The notes under the pieces: model-generated
Told to the model about the DNA's origin: nothing
Seen by the model: only the letters and a program-made list of their open reading frames with translations
Database searches by the model: none
In this document: positions 7,377 through 7,709 of the stretch, piece by piece
How positions within the stretch are numbered: the first letter of the stretch is position 1
Layout of the letters: every line of letters starts with the position of its first letter
Source: Pseudomonadota bacterium
GTDB taxonomy: Bacteria > Hydrothermota > 32-111 > QNBC01
DNA length: 7,709 nucleotides
Assembly: GCA_011682715.1 (NCBI GenBank)
Contig: JAACEC010000046.1
Coordinates: 1 to 7,709, forward strand
Reading direction: 5' to 3'
Program-made: the position numbers and the translations under genes

Positions 7377-7504
7377 TTAAAAATTTATGCCAGCTTTAAA
7401 TTTATACTTTTCTGCATTGTTTAAAGAAATTTTAAGGTCAAACTTTACTTCATTATCTCAAATTCAGTCAGTTTCATATTAATAATTGGACCATTCCCAA
7501 TCAT
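7377..7504 (-). pseudogene. possible small broken gene in the gap between the two - strand genes
   Basis: Two short frames abut. The first starts at ATG 7504-7502, one base after the upstream gene's TAA, reads MIGNGPIINMKLTEFEIMK and stops at 7447-7445. The second, open from 7457 to TAA 7379-7377, reads DNEVKFDLKISLNNAEKY and ends KFKAGINF. Adding one base near 7454 (for example ATAATG to ATAAATG) joins them into one peptide of about 42 residues with alternating charged and hydrophobic residues, the pattern of amphipathic beta strands. I do not recognise the product. It may be a decayed gene, a sequencing error in a small real gene coupled to the one upstream, or chance in AT-rich DNA. Apart from this and the promoter at 7342-7370, I see nothing else in 7336-7505. 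Confidence 0.3.
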
Positions 7505-7505
7505 T

Positions 7506-7709
7506 TTATTTTCTCTTTAATATCTTTTTACCGTCTCTATATCCTTTCTCTATCCTCTCTTTTATTAATTCCGGAGAAAAATTCAATGATGGCGGTATTA
7601 TAGATTTGTAATTTTCACTCAGGGTAATATTCACTATTTTAGTGCCGGGATAATCACTTTCCTCAATGCGTTGTTTCCCGTTAAGACCTACGACATAAAT
7701 CAAATCACA
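7506..7709 (-). CDS. C-terminal end of a probable patatin-like phospholipase family protein (5' part outside the window)
   Basis: The frame is open to the window edge: codons for Cys-Asp precede the TTG at 7703-7701, so that TTG is not a real start and the gene is cut by the edge. The visible 67 residues read DLIYVVGLNGKQRIEES, then GTKIVNITLSENYKSI, PPSLNFSPELIKERIEKGY and RDGKKILKRK. The layout of a beta strand, 'IVxIxxS', a 'SLNFSPE' turn, a helix with 'IEKGYRDG', then the end is what many cytoplasmic patatin-family hydrolases show at their C-terminus. The catalytic Ser and DGG motifs would lie upstream and cannot be seen, so the family call rests on a short stretch. It points the same way as the patatin-barrel gene, 170 bases ahead of it. 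Confidence 0.5.
   Translation of the reverse strand, partial: CDLIYVVGLNGKQRIEESDYPGTKIVNITLSENYKSIIPPSLNFSPELIKERIEKGYRDGKKILKRK

Noticed and set aside
7078..7399. Open + strand frames opposite the start of the patatin gene
   Set aside because: They are antisense to strongly conserved patatin motifs (GGGSARG, GTSMG), carry no ribosome sites and code no recognisable protein.
7483..7503. Hairpin after the edge gene on the - strand (TGATTGG / CCAATTA) as a terminator
   Set aside because: The stem is only 7 pairs with one G-T pair, is AT-rich and is not followed by a T run.
1..7709. CRISPR arrays, tRNA or rRNA genes, insertion sequences, direct repeats
   Set aside because: No spaced repeats, cloverleaf-like stretches, transposase frames or terminal inverted repeats were seen; the only strong inverted repeats are the operator and the terminator.

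Overview
The window is AT-rich and densely coding. It carries a four-gene operon on the + strand (tetR, a LolA-like gene, an outer-membrane barrel gene and an RND/MMPL transporter gene). This operon converges on a - strand gene for a patatin phospholipase fused to an outer-membrane barrel. A second, edge-truncated - strand gene follows. Two proteins end in the C-terminal phenylalanine typical of outer-membrane barrels, and there is a LolA-like periplasmic protein and a POTRA/BamA-type barrel, so the host is a diderm (Gram-negative-type) bacterium. The strong Shine-Dalgarno sites (AGGAGG-like) before all four + strand genes and the sigma70-like TTGACA/TATAAA promoter argue against Bacteroidota, which rarely use such sites. 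An uncultured diderm lineage such as Cloacimonadota, Fibrobacterota or a WOR-3-like group would fit, but the sequence alone does not settle this.

Layout: 1-79 holds a promoter and a near-perfect palindrome placed at the predicted transcription start, followed by a TTG-started TetR regulator (80-682). Overlapping it by ATGA is a LolA-like 'outer membrane lipoprotein-sorting' gene (679-1385) that is broken by a one-base frameshift near 813-828. One base after its stop begins an outer-membrane beta-barrel gene (1387-2502). Twelve bases later comes an 855-residue RND/MMPL-type transporter (2515-5082, TTG start). Its stop codon is built into a perfect 16-bp hairpin (5081-5116) that can terminate transcription from both sides. 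On the - strand, 5128-7335 encodes the patatin-POTRA-barrel protein, with a promoter so close to the ATG that the mRNA may be leaderless. Then comes a 170-base gap with fragments of a broken small frame, and finally the C-terminal end of what looks like another patatin-type protein (7506-7709).

How the genes may work together (inference): an inner-membrane RND/MMPL pump, a periplasmic LolA-fold shuttle and an outer-membrane barrel are the three parts needed to move a lipophilic molecule from the inner membrane to the outer membrane or beyond. A TetR repressor acting on the operator at the operon's own start would switch the set on when its ligand appears. The neighbouring patatin-barrel lipase acts on lipids at the same surface, although it is transcribed separately. 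The frameshift in the shuttle gene is the main warning: as written, the system lacks a full-length LolA-like protein. That is either an assembly error or real inactivation. A second probable one-base loss lies in the 7377-7504 gap. Both could be explained by a missing A in a short A run, which makes error worth excluding first.
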